This document shows positions 47,273 through 59,275 of a stretch of DNA of 64,000 nucleotides, piece by piece. Within the stretch, counting starts at the first letter, position 1. The number at the start of each line of letters is the position of its first letter. A program made the translations under genes and the position numbers. The notes under the pieces are model-generated. The model worked only from the letters and a program-made list of their open reading frames with translations, did not search any database and was not told the origin of the DNA. The DNA lies in assembly GCF_008728515.1 (NCBI RefSeq), contig NC_044981.1, forward strand, positions 135,967,937 to 136,031,936. The letters are read 5' to 3'. This stretch comes from Papio anubis. Lineage: Eukaryota > Chordata > Mammalia > Primates > Cercopithecidae.

Positions 47273-47608
47273 CAGGGGTCCTCAACCCCCAGGCTCTGAA
47301 CCCATACCGGTCTGTGGCCTGTTAGGAACCCAGGCCACACAGCAGAAGATGAATGATGGGTGAGTGAGCATTGTTACCTGAGCTTGCCTCCTGTCAGATC
47401 AGCAGTGCCATTAAATTTTCATAGGAGCACGTACTATATTGTGAAATGCACATGCAAGGGATCAAGGTTGCATGCTTCTTATGAGAATCTAATGCCTGAT
47501 GATCTGGGGTGGAACAATTTCATTCTGAAACCATCTCCGTACCCCATCCATGGAAAAATTGTCTTCTACAAAACCACTCCCTGATGCCAAAAGGGTTGGG
47601 TACAACTG
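47273..47608 (+). mobile_element. MER1B-type hAT MITE nested in ERVL, with 8-bp target duplication
   Basis: Begins caggggtcctcaaccccc and ends gggttgggtacaactg, forming inverted ends. The interior has ggtctgtggcctgttaggaa, ctcctgtcagatcagcagtg and tgatgatctggggtggaac. The target duplication ccctaagg / ccctacgg (7 of 8) lies at 47265-47272 and 47609-47616. Confidence 0.93.
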
Positions 47609-47761
47609 CCCTACGGGATCTCCTGTATTTAGACATACTCTTACTTACCTCCATTGTATAGAAGTAGTCCAAGTACCCTTTCCTAATCCAGATCAATCAC
47701 CCCAGCCAATATCATAACTCTCTTCTTTGCCTGTTGACTCAGAGGCATGAGGAGCCCAAAG

Positions 47762-47775
47762 TGACCAGGTGGCAG
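47762..47775 (+). promoter_or_regulatory. CTCF-core-like motif
   Basis: The word tgaccaggtggcag agrees with 12 of 14 positions of the usual CTCF core. It lies inside the ERVL interior. Motif match only. Confidence 0.3.
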
Positions 47776-48493
47776 TCTTCACTTACAGTTCAATGGATTA
47801 TTGTGTTTCCTGGTGGAAGTAGTTCTCCGTCTGGAACTTAAACTTCTAGGACAGCAGAGCATAAAGTCACGAAAACATGGAGCAGAAACGTTGCTACTGG
47901 GTCACTAGGGGTAAGAGGAAGTGGTCTCATTCCCATTTTCCCACCTTGATTCCTGGATCTATAAATCCCAGCTATCAGAGAAACAGCATCATATATTAGA
48001 TACTGACTCAACATATACAGCCTTCTGGAAAACCTAGCCCCAACCTGCAAGGCATTACCACATAGCTGACACTGTAACCGTGTCTTCAAAAGGTCATTCT
48101 ACCACTCTATCAAGCCAGCCACTTCATGATGGTGGGGAACATGGTGAGACCAGTGAATTCCATGGGCATGGGCTTATTGCTTTATCTCTTTTTCTGTGAA
48201 GTGAGTTCCTTAATCAGAAGCAATGCTGTATGGAATACTATTACAGTGCATCATTCATTCTGTAAATTCGTGGATTGTATTTTTGGCAGAACCTTTTTGT
48301 GTAGGGAAAGCAAATATATATACAGAGTAAGTGCATATTTCAGTAAGGATAAAACACTTCCCTTTCTATGATTAAAGTGGTCAAATGTAATAAGCTTGCC
48401 ACCAGATAGCTGGCTGATAACTTTGGGGAATGGTGCCATATCAGGGATTCAGTGTTGGTCTCTGCTACTGGCATATTGGGCACTAATCAGTGG

Positions 48494-48742
48494 CTACAGC
48501 CAGGTTGTCCTTGCTGAATAGAAGTCCATGTTGCTAAGCCCATGCATAACATCCATCCTGCCATCAGGGCCACTTTGCTCATGAGTCCATTGGGCAATGA
48601 CAGGGGTGAGTGGGGCAGGAAGCTTACTGGTACCCATGGAATGAGTAATCCCAGACACTTGATTATTAAAATATTCCTCTTCTGATGTCATCCTTTGGTG
48701 AGTATTCACAAGGACACAAATGTCTGTATAATTTTTGCCCAT
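48494..48742 (-). pseudogene. ERVL pol remnant, RNase H/integrase junction
   Basis: The longest minus-strand frame in this part (82 aa) contains NTHQRMTSEEEYFNNQV and PVIAQWTHEQSG, a region recognisable as the RNase H end leading into the integrase zinc-binding part of an ERVL polyprotein. It is bounded by stops and frameshifts, and the frame cannot be followed into the neighbouring pieces. No function is expected. Confidence 0.7.
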
Positions 48743-48793
48743 TTAAAAGAGGGTTATCCACATACCTCTTCTCCAAATGTATTTGTTACCAGT

Positions 48794-49066
48794 TTTCTTT
48801 TCTTTTTCTTTCTTTTTTTTAGACAGAGTCTTGTTCTGTCACTTGAATCTGCCTACTGGATTCAAGCGATTCTCCTGCCTCAGCCTCCCAAGTAGCTGGG
48901 ACTACAGGCACATGCCACCATGCCTAGCTAATTTTTGTATTTTTTTAGTAGAGACGGGGTTTTGCCACGTTGGCCAGGCTGGTCTCAAAATCCTGACCTC
49001 AGGTGATCCACATGCCTCCGCCTCCCAAACTGCTAGGATTACAGCCGTGAGCCACTGTGCCCAGCC
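48794..49066 (-). mobile_element. Alu, antisense, internally deleted, nested in ERVL
   Basis: A T-rich tail complement is followed by agacagagtcttgttctgtc, then a jump to cctactggattcaagcgatt. About 50-60 bp of the right monomer are deleted. The rest of both monomers follows to gtgcccagcc. The target duplication atttgttac lies at 48781-48789 and 49067-49075. Confidence 0.94.
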
Positions 49067-49999
49067 ATTTGTTACATTTTCCAGTCTTATTCCTTCCAAG
49101 TCCCTGATGCTCCTACTAAACCATTAGCTACAGCGTATGAGTCAGTGTATAATCACACATTTAATCCTTTCCCCTTCCAATAAAAGTGCATAACCAGGTG
49201 TACTACCTGAAATTCTTCCCACTGTGAAGATTAATCTTTACTACAGCCCTTCAGGGATGTGCCAGAGAGTAGCTGTAGTGTTATAGTATCCACTTTTGAG
49301 TGGTGCCTATATATCATGCAGAACCATTTATAAGCCAGGCCTGAGTCTTCTCTTCCTTTATCAACTAATTGTAGGAAACACCTCATGAGGTCACAGGTGC
49401 ATGCTGGGAGAGAGAAGGCAGTGTAGCGGGAGTAGGAAGCATGGGCATTTGAGCCACTTCTTCATGTAACTTACTTGTGCTTTCACGGCCTATTCAGGCT
49501 CCATCACATATATACCACTTCCATTTGATATGGAGTGTTGCTGTACATGCCCAACTTTATGGCTTGTTGGGTCAGATAATACCCAGCTCATGATGGGCAG
49601 CTCAGATCATATGGTAACTTGATGGCTCACGGTCAGAAATTCAGTTACTACCAAGGTCTGTTATCAGGCCAAGAGCTTTCTCTCGAAATGAGAGTAGTTA
49701 TTTGGGGATGATGGTAGGACCTTGCTACAAAATTCTGAAGGCCTGTGCTGCAGGTCACCTATAAGATCCTGTCAGAGGCTCCAAACTACATACTTACATG
49801 CTACTAACACTTCAAATACCACTGAATCTGCTGGACTGTATGGCTCAAGTAGCAGAGCAACATGTACAGCAGATTGGACTTGTTGCAGAGCTTTTCTCTT
49901 TTTCTGAGCACCAATCAAAACTAAAAGCTTTTCAGGTCATTCAGTAAATGGGTAGAAGTCACACACCCAATTGAGAAATACAATTGATTCAAAATCCCA

Positions 50000-50790
50000 A
50001 TAGGCCCAGTAGATGTTGCGCCTCATTCTTGATTGTAGGAGGGACCAGATTCAACAACTTATCTTTTACCTTAAAAGGAATATCTCAATATGTTCCACAT
50101 GACTGGGGCCCTAGAAATTTCACCGAGGTAGAAGGATTCTAAATTTATTTACCATTCTCTGACATGCAAATGTCTTGTCAGTTAGTGTAGAGAAGCTGCT
50201 ACATCTAGCTTATTAGGTCCGATTAACCTAATGTCATCAATGTAATGGACTAGTGTAATATCTTATGGAAGGGAAAGATGATCAAGATCCTTGTGAACTA
50301 AATTATGCCATAGAGCTGGAGGGCTGTATAGACCCCCGAAGTCGGACAGTGAAGTGTTTCTTGCCTTTCCAGCTGAAAGTAAATTACTTCTAGTAGGTTT
50401 TGTGAACATAGATGGAGAAAAATGCATTTGCCAAATCAATAGCTACATGTCAGGTAGCAGGTCATGTGTTAATTTACTCAAACAATAAATCCATATCTGG
50501 TACAGTTGATGCATTTGGAGTCACCACTTGGTTAAGCTTATGATAATCCACTGTCATTCTCCAAGATCCATATGTCTTTTGAACAGGGACAAGTAGGAGA
50601 ATTGAATGGGGATGTGATAGGAATCAACACCCTTGCATTTTTCAAGTCCTTGGTGATGGCAGTAACCACTGAAATCCCTCCAGGAGTGCAGTATTGCATT
50701 TGATTTACTGTTTTCCTAGGTACAGGTAGTTCTAATGACTTCCTCTTGGCCTTTCCCACAATAGTAGCCATCATCTTACAGATCAAGGAA
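50000..50790 (-). pseudogene. ERVL reverse-transcriptase remnant
   Basis: On the minus strand this part corresponds to the retroviral reverse transcriptase region. The plus-strand words tgtcatcaatgtaatggact (catalytic-core neighbourhood) and atttgccaaatcaatagcta lie in the expected order. Several indels and stops break the frame, and the largest intact piece is 82 aa at 50538-50786. Not a functional gene. Confidence 0.65.
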
Positions 50791-51754
50791 TGAATTTTGG
50801 AATTTTGCTAACTTCTAAGTGAGTCTATTCCAATTATGCATTCGGTAGCTGGGGAAGAGATCACAGGATGGGTTCAGGGACCCAGTTAGTGACCACTCAA
50901 GGACCCACTTTAGTTTAAGATGGACCTAAGCTAAAACTATTATAATCACCTGATCTTTATAAAGCCCTATTCTGACTGGAGAGCCATTGTCATGTTTTGG
51001 ATATCCTGAAATCAGTATAAGTTTAGAGCCAGTGACCAAAAATCCCTGAAAAGTCTGATTATTTCCTTTTTTTCAACGCATAGTTACGTAGTAAAAGGCC
51101 GTGGGTCTCTTTGGGGAAGGCTGGGAGAAAGATTAACAATATACATTTTTGGTAGTGTACCAGGGTCCTTTCTCGAGTGAACCTATCCTCTCCTTTATTC
51201 AAGGGATTCTCGGTCTGCAACCTGGCTCAAATCTGGGAATTGAGGTCAGTAACTCTGTCTTTATGATTCAAGTTAGACTTTTGCTCACTGGACCCAGAAT
51301 TTTTCTGCTTATACAGACCAAGTAAAAATGTAGTAGGCTTCCGATGTGTTTCCCTTCCAGGAACACCATGATCAATTAGCTAGTGCTATAGGTCTGTGCG
51401 TCAGTCTTCTGATGCTGCTGTGACTCTACTGAGCACTAGAGTAACTGTGGTCACCTTGTCCTTGCTGGTTGAGTGCTGCCACTTGGGCACCCCAGGATCC
51501 AGTTACTCCTGTTGCATTTAGATTTTCCAGTTGAGTGGCTGGATGTGGTTCTCACTCTCTAAAGTTTGGCCTACAGAGAAGCACAATCACTATCACCAAG
51601 CTCTCCAGGGATACTAGGACTCCCTTCACAAAGTATTTCACAAAGTATTGGGGAAACGTATGTTGTCTGAACCCCTTGGTGTGGGTGAGTAGGTCTTAAA
51701 TGTCAACTCCACTCTTCCTGAAGCATTTGAATTCCTTCCTCTGTAAAACTCTGT

Positions 51755-51852
51755 AGATATACTAAAATCATTGACTGAATTGTACATTTTAAATAGGTGA
51801 ACATTATGATATATAAATTGCATATCAATGAAACTATTTCCTTAAAAAACCT
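51755..51852 (+). mobile_element. L1M 3' tip, sense
   Basis: The words gactgaattgtacattttaa, ataggtgaacattatgatat and gcatatcaatgaaactattt are the 3' terminus of an old L1M, followed by AAAA. Confidence 0.75.
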
Positions 51853-52303
51853 TTTTTTTTGTTTTTTTTGTATTGCAGGAAAGAGCCACAGATTTGCTTC
51901 TTCTAGCAAGGGTCTGGTACTAACACCAGCTCCATCCAAATATTGTTCACTACTTCTTAGACAGAGACCCCTTTCTCCCAGGTAAGCAGCAGAATTCCCA
52001 GACTATTGGTAATTCTCAAAAATCATCATTCATCAGGCAGTTGATGAAAGATGACACTTTGTGAATGAGAGGGAATTTAGTCAGGTCAATATAAGATGAG
52101 TAGAAATTCAAGTTACAATGAAGTCAATGTATTAAGGTTTAAAAGCATTTGGATAGATGTGTGGGTGAGGAAGAAATAAATCACCATGGACATCTCATAA
52201 GGGAAGAGTAGCTTCCAGGCTTTCTGACCAGTGGTCCGGCACCTGAGCCTCTGATATTCCAGGAAATAGAGTGGATGCTTGATCTTACTCTTCATCTGCC
52301 TAG
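51853..52303. other. Unassigned DNA
   Basis: Lies between the L1M tip and the THE1 provirus. A T-rich run is at 51852-51870. No family recognised. Confidence 0.4.
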
Positions 52304-52308
52304 CCAGG

Positions 52309-52682
52309 TGTATTTGTCCATTTTCATGCTGCTATAAAAAACTGCCCAAGACTAGTAATTTCTAAAGGAAAGAAGTTTAATTAACTCACAGCTCCACATG
52401 ACCTAGGAGGCCTCGGGAAACCTACAATCATGGCAGAAGGGGAACCAAAAACAACCTTCTTCACATGATAGCATGAAGGAGAAGTGCCAAGCAAAAAGGG
52501 GAAAAGCCTCTTATGAAACCATTAGATCTCATGAGAAATCACTCATTATCACAAGAACAGCATAAGGGTAACCTCCTGCATCATTCAATTATCTCCCACA
52601 GGATCCCTCCCGTGACAAGTGGGGATTATAGGAACTATAATTCAAGATGAGATTTTGGTGGGGACACAGTTAAATCATATCA
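52309..52682 (-). mobile_element. THE1 LTR (3' LTR of the provirus), antisense
   Basis: Begins tgtatttgtccattttcatg and ends ttaaatcatatca, with intact reversed TG...CA ends. Length is 374 bp. It pairs with the LTR at 54309-54681. Confidence 0.95.
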
Positions 52683-54308
52683 TTCCACCTGTAGTCCCTC
52701 TCAAATCTCATGCCCTCACATTTCAAAACAATTATACCCTTCCAATAGTCCCCCAAAGTCTTAACTCATTCCAGCATTAACTCAAAAGTCCAAGTCCAAA
52801 GTCTCATCTGAGACAAGGCAAGCAAGCCTCTTCCACCTGTGAGTCTGTAAAATCAAAAGCCGGTTAGTTACTTCCTAGATACAATGGGGGCAAAGACATT
52901 GGGTAAATACACCTATATACCTAAATTTACATATTGGGTAAATACGCCCATTCCAAATGGGAGAAATTGGCCAAAAGAAAGGGGCTACAGGCCCCATGCA
53001 AGTCCGAAATCCAATAGGGCAGTCATTAAACCTTAAAGTTCCAAAAAGATCTCCTTTGACTCCATGTCTCACATCCAGGTCATGCTGATGCAAGAGGTGG
53101 GCTCTCACAGCCTTGGACAGCTCTGCCCCTGTGGCTTTGCAAGGTACAGTTCCCCTCCTGGCTGCTTTCACGGGTTGGCATTGAGTGTCTGTGGCTTTTC
53201 TAGGTGCATGGCATAAGCTGTTGGTAGATTTACCATTCTGGAGTCTGGAGGACGGTGGCCCTCTTCTCACAGCTCCACTAGACAGTGTGCCCATGGGGAC
53301 TGTGTGTGGAGGTTCCAACCTCACATTTCCCTTCCACACTGCCCTGGCAGAGATTCTCCATGAGGGCTCTGCCCCTGCAGCAAACTTCTGCCAGACATCC
53401 AGGCATTTCGGTACATCCCCTGAAATCTAGGCAGAGGTTCGCAAACCTTAATTCTTGACTTCTGCCTACCTGCAGGCCCAACACCATGTGGATGTTGCCA
53501 GGGTTGGGGCTTATACCCTCTGAAGCAATGCCCTGAGCTCTACCTTGCTCTCTTTTAGCCACAGCTGGAACTGAAGCAGCTGGGATACAGGGCACCATGT
53601 CCTGAGGCTGCACAGAGAAAGGGGGCCCTGGGCGTGACCTATGAAACCATTTTTCCCTTCTGGTTCTCAGGGCCAGTGATGGGAGGGACTGCTGGGAAGA
53701 ACTCTGACATGCCCTGGAGACATATCCCCATTGTCTTGGTGATTAATATTTGGCTCCTCATTACTTATGCAAATTTCTGCAGCCAGCTTGAATTTCTCCC
53801 CAGAAAAAGGGGTTTTTCTTTTCTATTGCATTGCCAGCCTGCAAATTTTCCAAACTTTTATGCTCTGCTTCCTCTTGAACACTTTGTCTCTAGAATTTTT
53901 TTCCACTGCTTACACTAAATCATCTCTCTCAAGTCCAAAGTTCCACAGATCTCTAGGGCAGGGACAAATGCTGCCAATCTCTTTGCATAACAAGAGTGAC
54001 ATTTACATCAGTTCCCAAAAGGTTCCCCATCTCTGTCTGAGACCACCTCGGCCTGGACTTCGTTGTCTATATCACTATCAGCATTCTGGCCAAAGCCATT
54101 CAACAAGTCTCTAGGAAGTTCCAAACTTTCTCAGATCTTCCTGTCTTCTGAGCCCTCCAAGTCTCTAGGAAGTTCCAAACTTTCCCACATTTTCCTGTCC
54201 TCTACTGAGCTTTCCAACGTGTTCCAACCTCTCCCTGTTACCCAGTTCCAAAGTTGCTTCCACATCTTTGGGTATCATAGCAGTGCCACACTCCCGGTAC
54301 CAATTTAC
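52683..54308 (-). pseudogene. THE1 interior with broken gag-like frame
   Basis: The interior is GC-richer than its surroundings. Minus-strand frames of 111 aa (53278-53613) and 154 aa (52875-53339) overlap in different phases and are the remains of the THE1 internal frame. A ~54-bp tandem duplication (caagtctctaggaagttcca at 54104 and 54158) lies near its 5' end. No protein function can be claimed, and the longest frame is best read as a chance survivor in old retroelement sequence. Confidence 0.8.
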
Positions 54309-54681
54309 TGTATTAGTCTGTTCTAATGCTGCTATAAAGAACTATCTGAGACTGGGCAATTTTTAAAGAAAAGAAGTTTAATTGACTCACAGTTCCACAC
54401 GGCTGAGAATGTTTCAGGAAACTAATAATCATAGTGGAAGGGGAAGCAAATACATCCTTCTTCACATGATGGCAGAAAGGAGAAGTTCTGAGCCAAAGGG
54501 AGAAAAGCCCCTTATAAAACCATCAGATCTCATGAGAAATCACTCACTATCAGAGAATAGCATGGGGGTAACCACCCCATGATTCAACTACCTCTCCCTG
54601 GATATCTACCATGACATGTGGGGATTATGGGAACTGCAATTCAAGATGAGATTTGGGTGGGGACACAGCCTAACCACGTCA
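54309..54681 (-). mobile_element. THE1 LTR (5' LTR of the provirus), antisense
   Basis: Begins tgtattagtctgttctaatg and ends cctaaccacgtca. It is clearly the same subtype as the 52309 LTR, with scattered differences that accumulated after insertion. Confidence 0.95.
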
Positions 54682-54689
54682 CCGGGTTG

Positions 54690-55205
54690 CTGTGTTTCTG
54701 AGGTCTAAATTTGAGTCAGCTAATGGATACCCATGTTGCAGCAGTTACAGATTATAATTTCCAAAAATTAAAAAGATTGATCAGTAAGTTTAAATTAGAG
54801 TGCTTTTGAAATTTGGCATGTTGAAAGATTTTTCACAGATACGTTGTTAGTGTGGCGAATGCAAGAGAATCAGGAGCAGGTAGATAATCACTTTTACAAC
54901 CTATGACTCAGCTAATTTTATTTTCAATTTCTTCCATATGAACTTAATTTTCTCTTCCGTGTTCTTTCCTGAAACTGATTGTGTTTTCACAAGTTTCTTC
55001 ACATAAAAAAAATCAGCATTCATTCTTTTGCCAAAACATTCATCCTGCTTGTTTCTAAACACTCCTTTCTCTGTTAAGAGTTTTCCCCTGCTCCTACAGA
55101 GGAATAACTCATTTACCTGCCTTTTGAATTTGGTTTCTCTCACTTTAGGATAAGTAGCCCTGGATCTCCATGCTCAGACCTCCTCACTGTCATTGGCAAT
55201 CTCTA
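54690..55205. other. Unassigned DNA
   Basis: No repeat recognised. An 80-aa minus-strand frame at 54901-55143 has no recognisable domain. Confidence 0.45.
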
Positions 55206-55223
55206 TTTATCTTCAGGATCTTT

Positions 55224-55526
55224 TGTTTTGTTTTGTTTTGTTTTGAGATGGAGTCTCGCTCTGTCGCCCAGGCTGGAGTGCAGTGATGATATCTCAGCTC
55301 ACTGCAAGCTCTGCCTCCCTAGGTTCAGGTCATTCTCCTGCCTCAGCCTCCCGAGTAGCTGGGACTACAGGTGCCCACAACTGGCTAATTTTTTATATTT
55401 TTGGTAGAGATGGGGTTTCACCGTGTTAGCCAGGATGGTCTCGATCTCCTGACCTCGTGATCCGCCTGCCTCAGCCTCCCAAAGTGCTGAGATTGCATTA
55501 TAGGCGTGAGCCACCACGCCCAGCCC
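55224..55526 (-). mobile_element. AluY-like element, antisense, 16-bp target duplication
   Basis: The tail complement is a TTTTG repeat. Both monomers are complete, and ctgcaagctctgcctcc is typical of AluY-type copies. A small insertion (gcattata) lies in the reversed 5' end near 55495. A perfect 16-bp target duplication tatcttcaggatcttt is at 55208-55223 and 55527-55542. One of the youngest insertions in the window. Confidence 0.96.
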
Positions 55527-55542
55527 TATCTTCAGGATCTTT

Positions 55543-58500
55543 AAATTCAGGAGTAAGTACAAGATTTCGAACAATATCTTGCAGAATACTTTATTTGAAC
55601 CCACTCATTAAAACTTCTGCATTTAAAAAAAAAAAAAGAAAGAAAGAAACCTCTACTGGCTGTCTTCTACCTTACTCTACTAGAGTTAGGCAAAACGTTC
55701 TGTAAAATGTTTATAAAGACACTTTGTGCTTAGCCAGAATATAGTATATATTCAAGATAAAAAAAAAAAAATCTGGGCAGTGATTTCAAAATGGATAGGA
55801 ACTTCTATTTAAATAAGAAATGAAGACTACTGGATCAGACTGACTTGGCTTTTCCACGAATCCTTGTTGCTGTTATAGGCTGTTGCTAAATATACATTAA
55901 AATGTTTGTGATAGTCATGCATACCAAAAGTCACTCCTCCTGATTTGGGGTACATCTTGGATCATACGAAATCACGGCATTGCAAGGCTGGGGTCAGCCA
56001 TGCTGCTGCCAGGCCAGGTTCTGCTACTCCAGGATCCCACCTGGCAAGATGCCAGCTGCTTTTGCAGGGCCCTGACCTTTCCATCAGGCAGCAGCAGAAT
56101 CACCAGGCAAAGTTAAACATAACTGTGTCATCCCAGAATGGTGATGTCCCCTTATAAAAGCCACACTGATGAATAAAATATAGGGTGTAATTATCCATAG
56201 CAAGTGCCAAGAACGGTCTTATAGCCTGATCTTGTATCTGTAGTATTTAACTTCATTTAAAATCACTAAATAATTTATGTTTAGTAAGAAGTAAAATTAC
56301 TTAAAGTGACTTTGGTAACTTTGTTTCTGTTTAGACCCCAAAGATAGAAGAATATCTTGACTGATGCAAACCAAAAACAGTAAACATTTGATTACCTCCA
56401 AGTGTAGACATTTGTATAAGAACCATGGTAAAGATTACAATCAGTACAGACTACAACTTCTATCTCTAGCCGCATACTGACAGGCAAAGTTAGCTCAATG
56501 AAATTCCCAGAGTCAGCTTTTCTGTTTTTAGAAATATAACTAATTAGCTCTCTGTAGTTTTAAACATCATTTCTTAATGATTTTCTGCAGTAATAATTCT
56601 CTGATTACCTAGCAGGGTGACATTCACGAGAACTGTTCTTTGTAAATTGGTTTCTGATAATAGGGAGGACAGGCCAGTTCATGAAGCACAGATAAGAGAA
56701 CAACAGGGTAGTGGGCCATAAGAGAATAAAGGATTGAGCGTGATCAGAAGAGTGAGAGGCGTTTCCTTTATCACTCTGAGCAAATGAGGTCAACATGTCA
56801 CTTTGAGGAGCCTTATATCACATGATCGTTATGGTATTAGTTACTTGTAATAGTAACAGTATTAGTAGTACTCTGCATATTGTCAGAATTTCAGATATTT
56901 TAAAATTTCCTTCTGAATATATTTTGATGCCATTTCCTCTCCAAAAACTTGGTTTAATAAACGTTGCATCGAACTTTCTACTTCTGCCAATGATTTAGTA
57001 TAAAATTTGAATAAATTTAGCAGATCTTCATATATTAAGACCCAGTGCCCAATTTGGAATGTTGATGTGAGGATTACAGACACATTTTTCTATAACAGAA
57101 CTCTCTCATTTTCCATATAATAAAAGGGCAAACAGACAGGAAGAAGTGATTCAGTCCCGGAATAGTGATTCTCCTCAATAATGGAAGTTAATTGAAGAGG
57201 GATTTTAATGTAGCTCACATTTAGGAAGGAAATGGTTTTCTTATCATTTAATAAGATCCAAACATTATGATTCAAGGAGATATGGATCTTCTATGAGGAA
57301 CTAGTGAGTTCTGGTGGCAGGAGATGAAACACTTTTTTTTTTTTTTAAGACAAGAGGAATAGGTGAACAAATATGCAAAGGAAAACAGTAAATACCAAAA
57401 TATGCAGCAAACCAAAGCAGAAACCCACCCTGGTGCCTTTCCTGGTCTCTTTTATTCTCAAAACTCTAGTTTCCCTTTCTAATTACCTGGTAGAAGAAAC
57501 AGATGGGAGATAAAAATGCTATGATTCATCTCAGGATGCCATAAGGATGTATAAGATATAACAAGAGGAAGGGATTATGATGACTACTGGTGAAGGACCA
57601 GAGCCCAGAAAAGAAGGGAGATGAGAGCATGAATGAACCAAGGCACTGGTTTGGTTGGAGGTCAAGTGGAAGGTCAAGTGGGTAGGCATGGAGAGGGCTT
57701 CCTGGAGGAATGTCCAGCTGAGGGATGCCCATAAAAGGATCACACTGAAGGTCTGGGTAGTGAGGCTGCAGGCTCAAGAACAACCATAGTAGGGCTGAGT
57801 TTGACTAAGAACACAGGATTATCAGTCCTCAGCCTCTCTTCTCAATAGCTTGAATTTGTGCTTGGTTATTGGTAACATGGAGTAAATAAATGATTGAAGT
57901 TTTTTCAGGGATGTGTTTCTGCCTATCTTCTGCCAGGATCCTTGAGACGCCTTTGCTGTGAATAATGGAGAAGCAAAAGGAGTTACTAATAAGACAAACT
58001 AAACCCAAGAACAGAGAGAGCCTAAGTTACAGATACATATGTGTGTCTAAGGTAGGTCCAAAAGTATGAGTCTAGAGATATTACGTATAAAACACCTAAC
58101 TGAATGTCAAAAAACCCACAGGCACTTAATAATTGGTAGCAGTTATTATTACTCATTAGTGTGGGGGCTGGGATGATGACAACAGAATATAACTTGGAGG
58201 GTTGGTGTAGAGCAATTGGCTAGCAACTGTAGTTTGAATTTCCATGAAGTAGTCTACACACAAACACATCAAAACTGAAACCACAACTATGTGATTTAAT
58301 AATATTGCACGTTTAGACATGATACAAGGCACTTTTGCCTACATTATCTTTCTGTGAGATTAACGTTAGACCTGGTTTTATAATTATCCTAAATTTACTA
58401 CTAAAGAATTTAGTTTGAAAAGTCATGCAACTTTTCTAAAGAATTTTTTTCTGATTTAATAACACTAATCAATGAATTAATCAATCAGCTGTTCTGGCCA

Positions 58501-59090
58501 TGAAATGTGTGAGAAAAAAAAAGGCAGTATATTAATTATATACTGAGACTTGGCTCTGTGTGTCTCACAAAATAAGTATAAAGTATCAAATTTGTTATAA
58601 ATGTGTGACCCATTAAAAGAAAAAAAAAAAACCTGATAGATGTGTATTTGGTAACAGCTTTTTAGAAAATTTTTTGAACATTTATGGTGTGCAAAAGCAA
58701 GTTAGTTACTTTCCTTCAGAAAAGAACAGCGATCAGTGTACTAAATTAAATTACTTGGATAAATTATGGAGGAAAATTCTGATTTTTGTGCAAGGTTTGC
58801 ATTCTGGATTGAGGTCCAGTTCTTTTTGAAGTATCTGAAATCAAACATATATTCCCAAACCTTGAGGACTGATTTCCTTCTGAAGACCACCCTCTCTTCT
58901 ATTTGAGGAACTCATATTCCTTCTTGTAACACTACTCTGATTCTATACCAAGCAACCTTGGCCTTGTTAAGACAAGAAAGTTGCCTTAAGCACTTTGCAA
59001 AGCTTTCCTACATTCACTGTTGGTGGATGGTGTCTCTATACTACTTGTTCCCCTGTAGAGCCTCAGATTGGAGATATAAGGGGTGAAATA
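55543..59090. other. Unassigned block, about 3.5 kb
   Basis: Contains A-rich runs at 55625-55650 and 55760-55772, a GC-richer segment at 55970-56160 ending in a TATA-like ttataaaag at 56151-56159, and a purine-rich segment at 57540-57740. No interspersed repeat or coding exon recognised. The antisense 85-aa frame at 57526-57783 has no domain. Confidence 0.35.
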
Positions 59091-59099
59091 ACAGCCAAG

Positions 59100-59275
59100 T
59101 ACTTCAGAGCTAAGTACTTTACATATAACTCATTTAATCCTCACAACATTGCTATGAAACAAGTACTATTATTATTCCCAGTTTACAGATAGAAACTGAG
59201 GCAGATAGAGATTAAATAATCAAAGTTTACCTACTAGATAACAGAATGGGGATAGAAACCAAGCCATTCTGGCTT
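59100..59275 (-). mobile_element. MIR, antisense
   Basis: The words tcatttaatcctcacaacat, ttattcccagtttacagata, gaaactgaggcagatagaga and ggggatagaaaccaagccat give a well-preserved antisense MIR. Confidence 0.9.

Larger units (their letters stand above)
46642..51690 (-). mobile_element. ERVL (HERV-L-like) provirus interior, antisense, degraded
   Basis: A defunct endogenous retrovirus. The pol order on the minus strand is protease-like (about 50800-51050), reverse transcriptase (about 50000-50790), RNase H (about 48500-49990) and integrase (about 46700-48500). No env was recognised, as expected for ERVL. Frames are broken throughout. The longest pieces are 82 aa at 48494-48742 and at 50538-50786. 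It is interrupted by a MER1B at 47273-47608 and an Alu at 48794-49066. No 5' LTR is found at the high-coordinate end, so the copy is truncated there near 51690. Confidence 0.8.
52309..54681 (-). mobile_element. Complete THE1 (MaLR) provirus, antisense
   Basis: LTR (374 bp), interior (about 1.63 kb) and LTR (373 bp) in one orientation, with target duplication ccagg at 52304-52308 and ccggg at 54682-54686 (4 of 5, the difference being G to A). The interior begins, on the minus strand, beside a tggtaccgggag word in the primer-binding-site position (about 54291-54302). The element is non-autonomous. THE1 elements are known to have no pol and depend on other ERVL-type machinery. Confidence 0.94.

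Noticed and set aside
52875..53339. 154-aa minus-strand open frame, the longest in the window
   Set aside because: It lies wholly in the degraded THE1 interior and overlaps another frame out of phase. Treated as retroelement remains, not a host gene.
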